NCBI GenBank assembly: GCA_038237475.1
Contig: JBBRYS010000003.1
Location: 248,001-312,000, forward strand
Direction of reading: 5' to 3'
DNA from: JAOAPY01 sp038237475
Lineage (GTDB): Bacteria; Acidobacteriota; Blastocatellia; Pyrinomonadales; Pyrinomonadaceae
Length of the DNA stretch: 64,000 bases
This document shows positions 1 through 9,022 of this stretch, one piece after another. The notes beneath the pieces were generated by a model. That model had not been told where the DNA came from, did not search any database, and saw only the letters and a list, made by a program, of their open reading frames with translations. The position numbers and the translations under genes were made by a program. Positions within the stretch are counted from its first letter, which is position 1. Each line of letters starts with the position of its first letter.

Positions 1-1758
1 CTGCGTCGATTGCGTCAGAAAGTTTTGCCGAAAGCGGCTGGGGGTATTTGCCAAAAAATCTCCAGCGCTCGCGAAGTTGAAAGTGCCTGAAGCGTCCGAC
101 AGATCGATGAACGTCGATTTGACTCGCTGCAGGTCTCCACCAAAACTAAGTGAATGCGAGCTGGCGACAAGGGAGAGGATTTCCTGCCATTGCAACCGGT
201 CCTCCTCGCGTCCGGTGGCTCCGGAAGTCGATGTGCCTGCCACCAACGTTCCGCCGCGAGACACCGGTTCGGCTGCTGGTAAGGAATCATTGATGGTGAT
301 AAGAACCACGGGGCTTTCATTACCACCGCGAGCTTCGAAGGCGGGGCTGAGACGCGAGATTTGCCAACGAGACTGGAGCACTGCCCGCGGCGAAATGAGA
401 TAACTATCGGAATACGAGACAGCATCGGTGTTGCGAATGTTCCCCAGCAGCGCTTCGGCCAACCGGTTGCCGCCACCAAACTGCCGCAGGTTATCGAGCC
501 GGCCCAATTGGTAAACGACTGAGCCGTTGTGCAGATCGTTGAATTTGTGATCGAGGCGCACTGTTAGGACGTGATTGCGTTGGGGAGTGTTGACGCCGGC
601 GACAAACGGGGCCAAGCCGTTGACTGCGTTCAAGGCGGGAGCTGAGGCGTTCTCTGCGCGTTTGCCGTTGAGCTGGGTGGGTTGCGGCAACGGGAAAAGC
701 GGATTCCGGTCGAGTGGTAGCAGTGTGTCGATCAAAGCCGAGTCGAGTAGTTTGTCGAATTCATAGGTGGCGAAAAAGAAAGTGCGCCCGCGCCCCTGGT
801 AAAGCTTTGGCAGCAGGACTGGTCCGCTGAAACTGAAGCCGGGGTCGTGCTCCTGTAGCGGCAGTCGCTTTTGGCCCCGCCGATTATTGTTAAAGGTGTT
901 GGCATTCAAGGCTTCGTCGCGGAAAAAGTAAAAGCCACGGCCATGAAACTTGTTTGCGCCGCCGCGCGTGCGTAGATTGATACGTCCGCCTGAGGCGCGT
1001 CCGTACTCGGCTGAAAACTGATTGGTGATTATCTGGACTTCTTCGATCGCTTCGAGGGAAGGTTGAAAGCGAGCGCGGGCCGATCGATCGTCGTTATTGT
1101 CCAGGCCGTCAATGGTGATGTTGTTCGAGTATGCCGGCCCGCCCGAGAGCGAGAATGATCCGGCTTCTTCCGGCGTGCCGGCGCCGGGCTGACGATCTTC
1201 AGCCAGATCGCGCGTTGACAGCGGTTCCTCAGTCACTCCCGCTAAGGTGAAAATCAGGTCGAGCGGTGAACGCGAGTAGACAGGCAGACTTTCGACTTCC
1301 TCGCTAGTGACAGTGGCTCCAACCACTGTTCGGGTCGTGTCAATCCTCGCCGCGTCAGCCGCGCTTATGACTACCGTTTCAGCGATGACGCCCGGTACCA
1401 ATACAACGTCGAGTTGCACGTTCCGGCCGGCGATCAGTAGGACATCAGTCTTCTCCTGAGTTGCGAAACCTGCCGCCGAATATCGTAGCTTGTAGACGCC
1501 GGGTTCGAGCTGGATGGCGCGATAACCGCCTCCGTCATCCACGTTAATCGTGCGCGTCAGTCCGGTCCTGATCAGCACAGCTGACACAGTCGCGCCGGGA
1601 ATGATCGCCGCGTTTTGATCGGTGACCCTGCCGGTGATGGTGACCGTATCGAGATCCTGGCCGCTGAGTGACTGAGCCAGAATAAAGAGAATCAGATGGA
1701 TCCTGAAATTAGATCGAAAGGTCCCCATAAAGCGGGGCAGTAAGGAAAAAAACCACAT
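1..1758 (-). CDS. TonB-dependent receptor with carboxypeptidase-regulatory-like N-terminus (3' end beyond window)
   Basis: The frame is open from the ATG at 1758 (complement) to the window edge, 586 codons without a stop. An AGGAGG box sits at 1765-1770 (complement), fixing the start. The protein begins MWFFSLLPRF with a signal sequence to about residue 28. A regulatory-like beta-sandwich follows at about 30-110 (TITGRVTDQNAAIIPGATV). The plug region is next, with NNITIDGLDNND and EVQIITNQFSAEYGRASGG, then the start of the outer-membrane barrel. This is the Oar/CarboxypepD_reg type of TonB receptor, expanded in Acidobacteriota and thought to import large or sugar-derived substrates through the outer membrane. 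The substrate cannot be predicted. The C-terminal barrel is missing only because the window ends. Confidence 0.9.
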   Translation of the reverse strand, partial: MWFFSLLPRFMGTFRSNFRIHLILFILAQSLSGQDLDTVTITGRVTDQNAAIIPGATVSAVLIRTGLTRTINVDDGGGYRAIQLEPGVYKLRYSAAGFATQEKTDVLLIAGRNVQLDVVLVPGVIAETVVISAADAARIDTTRTVVGATVTSEEVESLPVYSRSPLDLIFTLAGVTEEPLSTRDLAEDRQPGAGTPEEAGSFSLSGGPAYSNNITIDGLDNNDDRSARARFQPSLEAIEEVQIITNQFSAEYGRASGGRINLRTRGGANKFHGRGFYFFRDEALNANTFNNNRRGQKRLPLQEHDPGFSFSGPVLLPKLYQGRGRTFFFATYEFDKLLDSALIDTLLPLDRNPLFPLPQPTQLNGKRAENASAPALNAVNGLAPFVAGVNTPQRNHVLTVRLDHKFNDLHNGSVVYQLGRLDNLRQFGGGNRLAEALLGNIRNTDAVSYSDSYLISPRAVLQSRWQISRLSPAFEARGGNESPVVLITINDSLPAAEPVSRGGTLVAGTSTSGATGREEDRLQWQEILSLVASSHSLSFGGDLQRVKSTFIDLSDASGTFNFASAGDFLANTPSRFRQNFLTQSTQ

Positions 1759-1980
1759 CACAGACCTCCTGAAGTTCTGATTGTTTTACGGACTGTGGTG
1801 GTTTCTAAAAATTAATGAGCTATTAGGTTTGGATCGTACCAGCGAGGCGGCCCAATTCCAGTGCAGTCAATTGGTGGTGAGCGCAATCTACCACGATCAC
1901 GCCGAGAGCTTCAAGGAAATGAGGGAACGCTTCCGCTTGTCGCTTTCGCTCGCGAAACTGGAGTCGGACCTTTCAAGTCT

Positions 1981-2379
1981 TTAGCTGCGTGTGATGGTGC
2001 GGCGGCGAATCACCGTGGTCCGTGAGATGGGGACCAGAGCATCGCTTTCGGAGGGTGGTGGCTCAGTGAAGTTGGCGAAGTCGCTGACATGCGTCTGCAG
2101 ATAATTAAAGAAACGTTCGAACTCCCGCTGCATCGCATCCATCTTCTCACGCATGTTGAGAATTATTTCGACGCCCGCAAGGTTGACCCCGAGGTCTCTG
2201 GTTAAGGCGAGTACCAATTCCAGCCGCTCGAGGTCTTCATCGGTGTACAGACGCGTATTGCCCTCCGAACGAGAGGGCTTGAGCAGGCCTTCACGTTCAT
2301 ACAGCCTTAGTGTCTGCGGATGTATGCCGTATTGATCCGCAACCGCGCTAATGGTGTATGTTTTTGGTTTGCGTTTCAT
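1981..2379 (-). CDS. hspR: MerR-family heat-shock repressor HspR
   Basis: 132 aa. An N-terminal MerR-type winged helix (TYTISAVADQYGIHPQTLRL, then YEREGLLKPSRSEGNTRLY) is followed by a helical region (DLERLELVLALTRDLGVNLA) and a coiled coil to about residue 100. The length and the HPQTLRLYEREGL motif fit HspR, which represses the dnaK operon and uses DnaK as co-repressor in actinobacteria. It is the last gene of dnaK-dnaJ-hspR, 95 bp after dnaJ, the order known from Streptomyces. The tail (residues 105-132) is polar and ends in Arg/Thr-rich sequence. A degenerate HspR-type operator overlaps the dnaK promoter at 5755-5775. The function is known from the family; the autoregulatory loop here is inferred. 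Confidence 0.88.
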   Translation of the reverse strand: MKRKPKTYTISAVADQYGIHPQTLRLYEREGLLKPSRSEGNTRLYTDEDLERLELVLALTRDLGVNLAGVEIILNMREKMDAMQREFERFFNYLQTHVSDFANFTEPPPSESDALVPISRTTVIRRRTITRS

Positions 2380-2474
2380 GATTCACCGTGAGCTCTCCGG
2401 GGCTTTGGAGACTGCATTCTTGAAGGGATCAAGTGAAGCTCTCAATGACCGGAGACCTCAACTGGACTAATTAC

Positions 2475-3638
2475 CTATTCGAGTCCCATCGCCACCCTGG
2501 GGTTGTCGTCGTTGGTCTTGGCGAACTGGCGCAACAGCTCTTTCGTTTCTTCCGAAATCACTTTCGGCAACGCAATCTGCACATCGACGAATTGATCGCC
2601 GCGCGCGTTCGGATCACGCAGCGAAGGTGCGCCGCGCTGGCGAAGCCGGAAACGCTGCCCTGACTGGGTGCCCGGCGCGATGCGCAACTGCGCCTTTCCT
2701 TCCACGGTCGGGACTTCGATTTTGGCGCCCAACGCTGCTTCCGGCACAGTTATCGGCACGGTTACGTAAATATTGTCACCCTTCCTCGTAAAGTATCTGT
2801 GCGAACCTACATTCGTAATGATATGCAAATCTCCTGGCGGCGCCCCCATCCTGCCACCGTGGCCCTTGCCGGGAATGCGAACCCGCGAACCTGTATCAAC
2901 ACCGGCCGGAATACGTACCTTCACAGTTTCAGTTTTTGGAGTCGTGCCTTTTCCCTTGCAGAGCGAGCAGGGAGTACGTCGCCGTCCGCTGCCGCCACAA
3001 TCGGGACACTCCTGCGAGAAACGCAGACGCCCGCCGGCGCGTTGGACCTGGCCCGAACCCTTGCAAGTCTGGCAGACGACAACTGGTCCACCGATGTCCC
3101 CTGCGCCGTTACAACGTGAACATTGTTCTGAACGGTGAACTGTAATGTTCGTTGTCAGACCTTGGATCGCCTCTTCAAAGCTGAGGGAGAGAGGCATCTC
3201 AATATCAATGCCTCGCTGTGGTTGGGGCCGCGGCGGTTCCTTGTCCTTACCCGCACCTCCGAATAGATCCGCGAAGATATCGCGGAAGCTACTGCTGCCC
3301 CCTGAACCTCCCTGAGGTGCAGCGCTGCCCCAATCAAATCCCGTAAAATCAAAGCCAGCTGGCCCACTGCGAGCAGCGCCCGGCGTCGCCCCGCGCGCAT
3401 GAGCGTCAGCTAGATTCTCTGAGTACTCACCAAAGCGGTCGTACACTTTCCTCTTCTTGGGATCGGAAAGTACATCGTGCGCTTCGGTGGTGAGCTTGAA
3501 TCGCTCCTCTGACGCCTTGTCCCCCGGATTCACATCAGGGTGATACTTGCGCGCCAGCCGGCGATAAGCCTTTTTGATCTCCTCAGGCTTCGCGTCGCGC
3601 TTGATGCCGAGTATTTCGTAGTAGTCTTTCTTAGCCAT
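2475..3638 (-). CDS. dnaJ: Chaperone protein DnaJ
   Basis: 387 aa, normal for type I DnaJ. The J domain occupies residues 1-70 with the HPD motif (RKYHPDVNPGDKA). A Gly/Phe-rich linker runs to about 135 (GFDFTGFDWG). The zinc-finger region holds four CxxCxGxG repeats: CSRCNGAG, CQTCKGSG, CPDCGGSG and CSLCKGKG. The C-terminal substrate-binding domains follow (VRIPAGVDTGSRVRIPGKG). It stimulates DnaK ATPase and delivers unfolded clients. It lies 95 bp after dnaK and 95 bp before hspR on the same strand, so co-transcription is likely. No grpE lies between dnaK and dnaJ. Confidence 0.97.
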   Translation of the reverse strand: MAKKDYYEILGIKRDAKPEEIKKAYRRLARKYHPDVNPGDKASEERFKLTTEAHDVLSDPKKRKVYDRFGEYSENLADAHARGATPGAARSGPAGFDFTGFDWGSAAPQGGSGGSSSFRDIFADLFGGAGKDKEPPRPQPQRGIDIEMPLSLSFEEAIQGLTTNITVHRSEQCSRCNGAGDIGGPVVVCQTCKGSGQVQRAGGRLRFSQECPDCGGSGRRRTPCSLCKGKGTTPKTETVKVRIPAGVDTGSRVRIPGKGHGGRMGAPPGDLHIITNVGSHRYFTRKGDNIYVTVPITVPEAALGAKIEVPTVEGKAQLRIAPGTQSGQRFRLRQRGAPSLRDPNARGDQFVDVQIALPKVISEETKELLRQFAKTNDDNPRVAMGLE

Positions 3639-3733
3639 GTTTAGAAACGGACGCGGGGACGGGTAGACAGGGAGACGAGGTGGTTACTAGTGCCTTTCCT
3701 CGGGTCGCATGTTTTCCCATCCCCGGTCGGTCG

Positions 3734-5659
3734 TTACTTCTTTTCGTCCACGTCGACATATTCCGCGTCGATGACGTTGTCGTCAGCACCGGCCGTTCCC
3801 GAGGATGATCCTGCGCCGGCAGCCGAAGCCTGATCAGCCGACTCATCAGCTTCTCCGGTAGCCGTCTGCTGGTAAAGAACCTCAGCCAGTTTATGGGAGG
3901 CCGCCTGCAGCTGATTGTAGGCATCATTGAGTTTTTCCAGCCCGCCTTCCTGCAAAGCTTTTTTGGCTTCCGCAATGGCAGTCTCGACGTCGCCCGCAGC
4001 CGCTCCGGCCTTCTCGCGATTATCGTTTAGGGTCTTCTCCATTTGATAGGTCAGACCGTCCAACTTATTGCGAGATTCGATCTCGTCGCGCTTATGCGAG
4101 TCATCGGCAGAATGCGATTCAGCATCGCGCATCATCTTGTCTATCTCGTCCTTTGACAGACCAGATGACGAGGTGATGGTGATCTTTTGTTCGCGTCCCG
4201 TGCCCATGTCTTTTGCCGAGACGTTGACGATACCGTTGGCGTCAATGTCAAAAGCGACTTCGACCTGCGGTATACCTCTTGGCGCGGGTGGGATACCGAT
4301 GAGGTGAAACTTACCCAGCGTTCGATTGTCGGGAGCCATGGGCCGCTCGCCCTGCAGTACGTGAACTTCCACCGAAGTCTGATTGTCTGATGCAGTCGAA
4401 AAGATCTCTGACTTTCGGGTAGGAATCGTCGTGTTCCGTTCAATTAACTTGGTGAACACGCCTCCGAGAGTTTCGATTCCCAGGCTTAGCGGGGTAACGT
4501 CCAGCAGCAGAATGTCAGTCTTCTCACCCGAAAGCACTCCCGCCTGAACTGCTGCACCGACTGCAACGACTTCGTCCGGATTAACGCTCTTGTTCGGCTC
4601 TTTCCCGAAGATGTTCTTGACGATCTCCTGAACCTTGGGGATTCGAGTCGAACCGCCCACGAGCACTACCTCGTCAATCTTGTTGGCGCCAAGCCCGGCG
4701 TCCTTAATGGCCTGTTCCACCGGTCCGCGCAGCCGTTGCAGAATAGGATCCACGAGCTGTTCGAACTTCGAACGGGTCAGTTTCATTACCAGGTGCTTGG
4801 GACCTGATTGATCCGCCGTGATAAATGGGAGATTGATCTCCGATTCAATCGTGCTCGAGAGTTCGATCTTGGCTTTTTCGCCGGCTTCCTTAAGCCGCTG
4901 CAGAGCCATCTTGTCGTTTGAAAGATCGATGCCCTGATCGCGTTTGAATTCTTCGATAATCCACTCGATCAATCGTTCGTCAATGTCATCGCCGCCCAGG
5001 TGCGTGTCGCCATTGGTCGACTTAACTTCGACCACGCCTTCGCCAACTTCCAAAATGGAGATATCGAAGGTGCCGCCGCCAAAGTCAAAAACTGCGATCG
5101 TTTCATCTTTCTTCTTATCCAGACCGTAGGCCAACGCCGCTGCCGTCGGCTCATTGACGATGCGCATGACCTCGAGTCCGGCAATTTTTCCTGCATCCTT
5201 AGTGGCCTGACGTTGAGCATCATTAAAATAAGCCGGCACTGTGATAACAGCCTTCTCGACCTTCTGGCCGAGGTAGTCTTCAGCAGACTGCTTCATTTTC
5301 TGAAGAATCATGGCCGAAATCTCCGGCGGACTCCAATCCTTGCCCCCCGCAAAGATTCGCACGTCGCCACTGCCCGAGGCGGGCTGGACCTTGTACGGAA
5401 CTTGTTTAATCTCTTCCGTCACCTCTTCAAAGCGACGGCCCATGAATCGTTTGATTGAATAAACAGTATTCTCTGGATTGGTAACGGCCTGACGCTTTGC
5501 GACCTGCCCGACAAGGCGGCTGCCGTCTTTAGTAAACGCCACCACCGACGGAGTAGTCCGGCCTCCTTCAGAGTTGGAAATCACAGTGGGCTCACCGCCC
5601 TCCATGACCGCGACCACTGAATTCGTTGTGCCTAAATCTATGCCAATAATTTTGCTCAT
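3734..5659 (-). CDS. dnaK: Molecular chaperone DnaK (Hsp70)
   Basis: 641 aa from the ATG at 5659, chosen because the protein then begins MSKIIGIDLGTTNSVVAVME, the universal DnaK start, with GGAG about 9 nt upstream. An in-frame start at 5722 would add a non-conserved 21-residue extension. The nucleotide-binding domain carries AVITVPAYFNDAQRQATKDA, IVNEPTAAALAYGLD and VFDFGGGTFDISIL. The substrate-binding domain (LLLDVTPLSLGIETLGG) and helical lid follow, and the tail ends DNVIDAEYVDVDEKK. It is first in the dnaK-dnaJ-hspR operon, with a good sigma-70-like promoter at 5746-5774 (complement). Confidence 0.98.
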   Translation of the reverse strand: MSKIIGIDLGTTNSVVAVMEGGEPTVISNSEGGRTTPSVVAFTKDGSRLVGQVAKRQAVTNPENTVYSIKRFMGRRFEEVTEEIKQVPYKVQPASGSGDVRIFAGGKDWSPPEISAMILQKMKQSAEDYLGQKVEKAVITVPAYFNDAQRQATKDAGKIAGLEVMRIVNEPTAAALAYGLDKKKDETIAVFDFGGGTFDISILEVGEGVVEVKSTNGDTHLGGDDIDERLIEWIIEEFKRDQGIDLSNDKMALQRLKEAGEKAKIELSSTIESEINLPFITADQSGPKHLVMKLTRSKFEQLVDPILQRLRGPVEQAIKDAGLGANKIDEVVLVGGSTRIPKVQEIVKNIFGKEPNKSVNPDEVVAVGAAVQAGVLSGEKTDILLLDVTPLSLGIETLGGVFTKLIERNTTIPTRKSEIFSTASDNQTSVEVHVLQGERPMAPDNRTLGKFHLIGIPPAPRGIPQVEVAFDIDANGIVNVSAKDMGTGREQKITITSSSGLSKDEIDKMMRDAESHSADDSHKRDEIESRNKLDGLTYQMEKTLNDNREKAGAAAGDVETAIAEAKKALQEGGLEKLNDAYNQLQAASHKLAEVLYQQTATGEADESADQASAAGAGSSSGTAGADDNVIDAEYVDVDEKK

Positions 5660-5745
5660 TCTCTTATTCTCCGAAATCGTTGAATTCTCTCCCGCTCCTT
5701 CAAACTGCCCGGCTTTCCACAAATCACCGAGTTGAACGCCGGGCT

Positions 5746-5775
5746 AATATAATACCTGAGTGCCTTGTTGTCAAC
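5746..5775 (-). promoter_or_regulatory. dnaK promoter with degenerate HspR (HAIR-like) site
   Basis: Read on the minus strand, TTGACA (5769-5774) and TATATT (5746-5751) are separated by exactly 17 nt, a near-consensus sigma-70 promoter about 90 nt upstream of the dnaK ATG. Overlapping it at 5755-5775 is CCTGAGT-N7-TGTCAAC, which matches the HspR operator CTTGAGT-N7-ACTCAAG at 10 of 14 half-site positions. The promoter is well supported by sequence. The operator is a weak match and rests mostly on the hspR gene being in the operon. Confidence 0.6.
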
Positions 5776-5928
5776 TTTCCCTGAGCGTGGTTATGTTGAG
5801 AGATTTGATGGTTGGCGAAGGGGATTATCACTTTAAGTCCGAATGGATTAAGACGGGAAGTGCGTGGCTGGCGCGAACACACGGATGGTTTTACCTAACA
5901 AGCCTACAGAGGGGAGATCTAAACGGCG

Positions 5929-6534
5929 CTAGCGAGGTGGTGGGGGAGTGTGTCGTCGTTCTTCGTTCAGCAATTTAGATACGAAGAAGACGTAATGGAC
6001 GCCGGACAGGAGGGCGAGGGTAAAAACGCTCGTGTAGATGGTCGGCAGATAGTACCCGGAACCGGCCGGAAAACTGGCACTGAACATGATTGCTGAAATT
6101 GCCAGGATCTGGACTGCCGTATTCAGTTTTCCCAGCCATGATGGCTTGAAACCTCGAAACCCAGTCATGATGTTTATGGCGGCCGCGCCCACGATGATAA
6201 AGACATCGCGACTAATCACCGCGACTGTCACCCAGAAAGGAACTGGCAGGTGCTTCGGCAGCGGCACATGAAATACACCGCGCATGGACAGAACAATGAA
6301 CGCCGTGACCAGCAGGAGCTTATCGGCGATTGGGTCCAGTATGGTACCCAGTTGCGACTGCTGATCGAAACGTCGAGCCAGCAACCCATCCAGACCATCA
6401 GTCACGCCTGCCAGGACAAAGACGCCCAGAGCCCATACAAATTTCTGATAAAAAAGCAGCGAAACAAATATGGGAATCAACACCATCCGGAAGATGGTGA
6501 GCAGATTGGGCAGGGTTACAATTCTAGAGGACAT
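5929..6534 (-). CDS. pgsA: CDP-alcohol phosphatidyltransferase, PgsA-like
   Basis: 201 aa from the ATG at 6534 (MSSRIVTLPNLLTIFRMVLI), chosen because this is the usual PgsA N-terminus. The frame continues upstream but would overlap the preceding gene and adds non-conserved sequence. The signature D-G-x2-A-R-x8-G-x3-D-x3-D is present as DGLDGLLARRFD and GTILDPIADK. Several membrane helices follow (LLLVTAFIVLSM, VISRDVFIIVGAAAINIM). It transfers a phosphatidyl group from CDP-diacylglycerol, probably to glycerol-3-phosphate, in the cytoplasmic membrane. The acceptor is inferred from overall similarity. It lies 62 bp downstream of a metallophosphoesterase on the same strand. The ribosome-binding site is weak. 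Confidence 0.85.
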   Translation of the reverse strand: MSSRIVTLPNLLTIFRMVLIPIFVSLLFYQKFVWALGVFVLAGVTDGLDGLLARRFDQQSQLGTILDPIADKLLLVTAFIVLSMRGVFHVPLPKHLPVPFWVTVAVISRDVFIIVGAAAINIMTGFRGFKPSWLGKLNTAVQILAISAIMFSASFPAGSGYYLPTIYTSVFTLALLSGVHYVFFVSKLLNEERRHTPPPPR

Positions 6535-6596
6535 CTGGGATCTTTCGCTTGGGATCACGGAATTGAAGCGATGCCAGTGGCCGGGCCGTACAGACG

Positions 6597-7451
6597 TCAG
6601 GCAGAACACAGCTCAAGCAGGGAAACCTCTGGCGGGCAACCGTAGCGAATGGGAAGTATCACGGTGCCGAGCCCTCGGGTAACGTAGATTTGTGTGTCGC
6701 CGTGGCGGCCCAGTCCATTCAGAACGCGGCGCCGTGTTTTCCCCGCACCGTTTCGCTCGGGGCGCAGAGCGACCTGGCCTCCATGGGTATGGCCACTGAG
6801 CACCAGATCAATTCCGGCTCGCTCCGCGCGACGCAGGACAATTGGATTATGCGCCAGCAGTAGCTTCATTTCGTCTTCGCTGGATCCGGCCATCGCCAAA
6901 GGAATGTCTTCGAGGCCAACCATAGTGTCATTCACTCCAGCCAGCCAGAATGAGGCGCCGTCCTTTTCAAAGCGCATCCCTTCATTTATAAGAACCGTTA
7001 TGCCTTCAGCGCGAAAGAGATCGGTAATGAGGGCCGCGTCGGTCCAATGATCATGATTACCCAGGACTGCATAGACGCCGCAGCGAGCCCGCAGGCGCCC
7101 AACCACTTCAGCGCAGGGAGCAGCGTATTGCCGCTCATGCGAGATGTAATCGCCGGTTAGCGCAATGATGTCGGGTTCCAGATTGTTGGCCATTTCCACC
7201 GCCCGGCTAAGTTGGGCTGCGGTCGTCAGGGGGCCCAGATGGAGGTCGGAAAGTTGCACAATCCGCAGGCGATCAAGCGCTTTCGGCAGGCGTCGCAGAA
7301 AGATTGAGCGTCGCTCGATAGAAAGGGTGAAAGGTTCAGCCAGCGCTGCCCGTGCCACTTCGCCCAGACTCAAGGCGAGCGTTCGCAGTGGCCGCGGGGG
7401 TTGCGAATGCGGTGCGTTACGGCGCAACTTCCGTCGCATTGGGGTAGCCAT
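6597..7451 (-). CDS. Calcineurin-like metallophosphoesterase (YkuE/YaeI type)
   Basis: 284 aa. All the phosphoesterase metal motifs are visible: RIVQLSDLHLG (DxH), IIALTGDYIS (GD), YAVLGNHDHW (GNHD), LLLAHNP and LVLSGHTHGGQ. The N-terminus is basic (MRRKLRRN) with a short hydrophobic stretch, so membrane association or export is possible but not clear. The best-known members of this subgroup are membrane-associated phosphoesterases, some of which act on phospholipids. The pgsA-like gene immediately downstream on the same strand supports a role near lipid metabolism, which is inferred. Confidence 0.85.
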   Translation of the reverse strand: MATPMRRKLRRNAPHSQPPRPLRTLALSLGEVARAALAEPFTLSIERRSIFLRRLPKALDRLRIVQLSDLHLGPLTTAAQLSRAVEMANNLEPDIIALTGDYISHERQYAAPCAEVVGRLRARCGVYAVLGNHDHWTDAALITDLFRAEGITVLINEGMRFEKDGASFWLAGVNDTMVGLEDIPLAMAGSSEDEMKLLLAHNPIVLRRAERAGIDLVLSGHTHGGQVALRPERNGAGKTRRRVLNGLGRHGDTQIYVTRGLGTVILPIRYGCPPEVSLLELCSA

Positions 7452-7703
7452 AATTTAAGGTTCGGCCGCTATTAAGACAGTTTGATCGCTACATCACAAA
7501 AATGAGTGGCTCTCAAGGGGTGCGCGCATTATATGGATCGAGTTGGGCAGATGCAAATTTGACAAGCTCTGCTAAAACATCGCACCTTAAATACAATAAG
7601 AATTGTAGGACGAGGCAATAATCTTTATTCAATGCTGCGGCGCCCGAAGCCCAGATGCAGCCATTACATTTAAAAAAACAAAAATCAGGAGACCAGGAAA
7701 AAT
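7452..7703. other. Divergent intergenic region
   Basis: About 250 bp, AT-rich, between the minus-strand phosphoesterase gene and a plus-strand secreted-protein gene. It must hold both promoters. A TTGACA occurs at about 7559 on the + strand, but no -10 box lies at 16-18 nt from it. AGGAG and GGAAAA just before 7704 can serve as ribosome-binding site. No open frame with recognisable coding character was found. Confidence 0.5.
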
Positions 7704-8591
7704 ATGAACCGTTCTTTGCAAGCAATACTCATCGGTCTGGGACTGTTGTCAGGTTCGCTTGGATTTGCCGCTCGAGCGGTTAACACTCGAAGTGTGTCGC
7801 CAGCACCGCCGCCTCCAATTTTTGTTGGGGTCGTATCGGGTGAAGGCGAGCCGGAAATGAAAATGGACGCTGTCGTCATGATCCAATCCGGCAAGTTCAA
7901 AGCTCCATACGCCGAAGAAAGCGAAGCTGCGCAACAGAAATTTGGCAAAGAATATTTTGCTGCCGGACGCAAATATCGGGTGCTCTTCGACGGCGGAGAA
8001 GTGGGCTCAGCGATCGTGAAAGATTTCAATACCGGCTGTAACAACATTCATGCGACTGTGGCGGTTGAGTCTTCTGCAAAAATCCACGGTCCAGTGCGAG
8101 CATTGGTGACCAACTCTGAGACCCTTGGCAAGCGAGCCAGCGCGCGCCGTTCTCCTTCTGACAGTGAACGTGCAGCCGTTATGGAACTGGTCAAGAAGAT
8201 TTATATGCAGCGGGGCGTAACGGCCGCGCAGTACCGCTCGCTTAAGGTAACGAACCTGACGGCTACTGATCTGAACGGGGATGGTAAGTATGAAATGATT
8301 GGCAGCTTTACTCTGGCCCTAAAAAACAAGGCAGAGCGCGATCTGTTTTTGATTGCGACAGCGCAGGAGGCCGGAATGCGAGCAGAGTTTGCGAAGTTTC
8401 AAGCCTATCAACCTCCGCCCGAAGGTTTTCTTTCGAGCATCGACTTCGCTGACCAACTCGATCTTGACGGCGACGGAATCGGTGAAGTCTTCGCGGTGCA
8501 GGGCGGGTTCGATGGTTACGGCTACGTGATTTTTGAAAAGACAGGGAAAATCTGGCGCGAGGTTTTTTCTGCCGCTGGAGATGCCTGCTGA
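7704..8591 (+). CDS. Secreted protein with FG-GAP/EF-hand-like Asp repeats, function unknown
   Basis: 295 aa. It starts MNRSLQAILIGLGLLSGSLG, a signal peptide with probable cleavage after AARA, then a short Pro-rich stretch (SPAPPPPIF). The C-terminal half contains two calcium-loop-like motifs, TDLNGDGKYEMIG at about residue 192 and LDLDGDGIGEVFAVQGG at about 254, as in FG-GAP/VCBS beta-propeller proteins. It is probably exported to the periplasm or outside. I do not recognise a named family. It is a single gene with a strong terminator immediately downstream (8617-8651). Confidence 0.75.
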   Translation: MNRSLQAILIGLGLLSGSLGFAARAVNTRSVSPAPPPPIFVGVVSGEGEPEMKMDAVVMIQSGKFKAPYAEESEAAQQKFGKEYFAAGRKYRVLFDGGEVGSAIVKDFNTGCNNIHATVAVESSAKIHGPVRALVTNSETLGKRASARRSPSDSERAAVMELVKKIYMQRGVTAAQYRSLKVTNLTATDLNGDGKYEMIGSFTLALKNKAERDLFLIATAQEAGMRAEFAKFQAYQPPPEGFLSSIDFADQLDLDGDGIGEVFAVQGGFDGYGYVIFEKTGKIWREVFSAAGDAC

Positions 8592-8616
8592 TCTGAAGAC
8601 GCGAGGGACTAAAAAT

Positions 8617-8651
8617 GGCCGGATGCACCCGTGTGCTCCGGCTATTATTTT
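8617..8651 (+). terminator. Rho-independent terminator
   Basis: A hairpin with stem GCCGGA (8618-8623) plus GCAC (8625-8628), loop CCGT and return strand GTGC-TCCGGC (8633-8642). That is ten pairs with one bulged T. It is followed by TATTATTTT. It lies 25 bp after the stop codon of the secreted-protein gene. Confidence 0.85.
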
Positions 8652-8888
8652 CTTAATTTCCATTTGTGGACGAGGAGACAATTGTGAGCTGAGGGTTTTT
8701 TTGCAATTCTCACGAAGCGAGTCTGGCTGTCCCCGATTCTCTTGCGCAATAATCAGTCGCTCCATTGACGGATACAGGAAGCCTGTATTATCCTTGCCAG
8801 CCCGACGAGACCGGCTCCCGAATCAGAAAGACTATTTTGCCCAGGCTACAATTCCAGCAAATGTGTTTTGACGCGCGTGAGCTTCATC

Positions 8889-8920
8889 AAGTCAATTTTC
8901 CCGCCAGTGGGAGTTGACTT
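8889..8920. repeat. Imperfect inverted repeat upstream of the LTD/DUF4214 gene
   Basis: AAGTCAA (8889-8895) is mirrored by TTGACTT (8914-8920). An inner TCCC/GGGA pairing (8899-8902 with 8909-8912) leaves a six-base loop. It sits about 100 bp before the ATG at 9023, in a 430-bp gap. It could be an operator or an RNA hairpin. There is no T-tract, so it is not a standard terminator. Nothing else in 8652-9022 looks coding. Confidence 0.5.
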
Positions 8921-9022
8921 AAACCAGGAAAATGATACCGCCAAGGCATTGGGTTGTTAGCGTTCTCACTGCAATGTTAGTCCGATAATTTCATTTCTCA
9001 AAGGAAGAAGGAAGAAATAAGA

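Noticed and set aside
1781..1984. 67-residue plus-strand frame opposite the upstream region of the TonB receptor gene
   Set aside because: TTG start without a ribosome-binding site, no recognisable domain, and it overlaps the leader of the receptor gene.
5760..5978. 72-residue plus-strand frame between dnaK and the pgsA-like gene
   Set aside because: It overlaps the dnaK promoter and the end of the pgsA-like gene on the other strand and has no family features.
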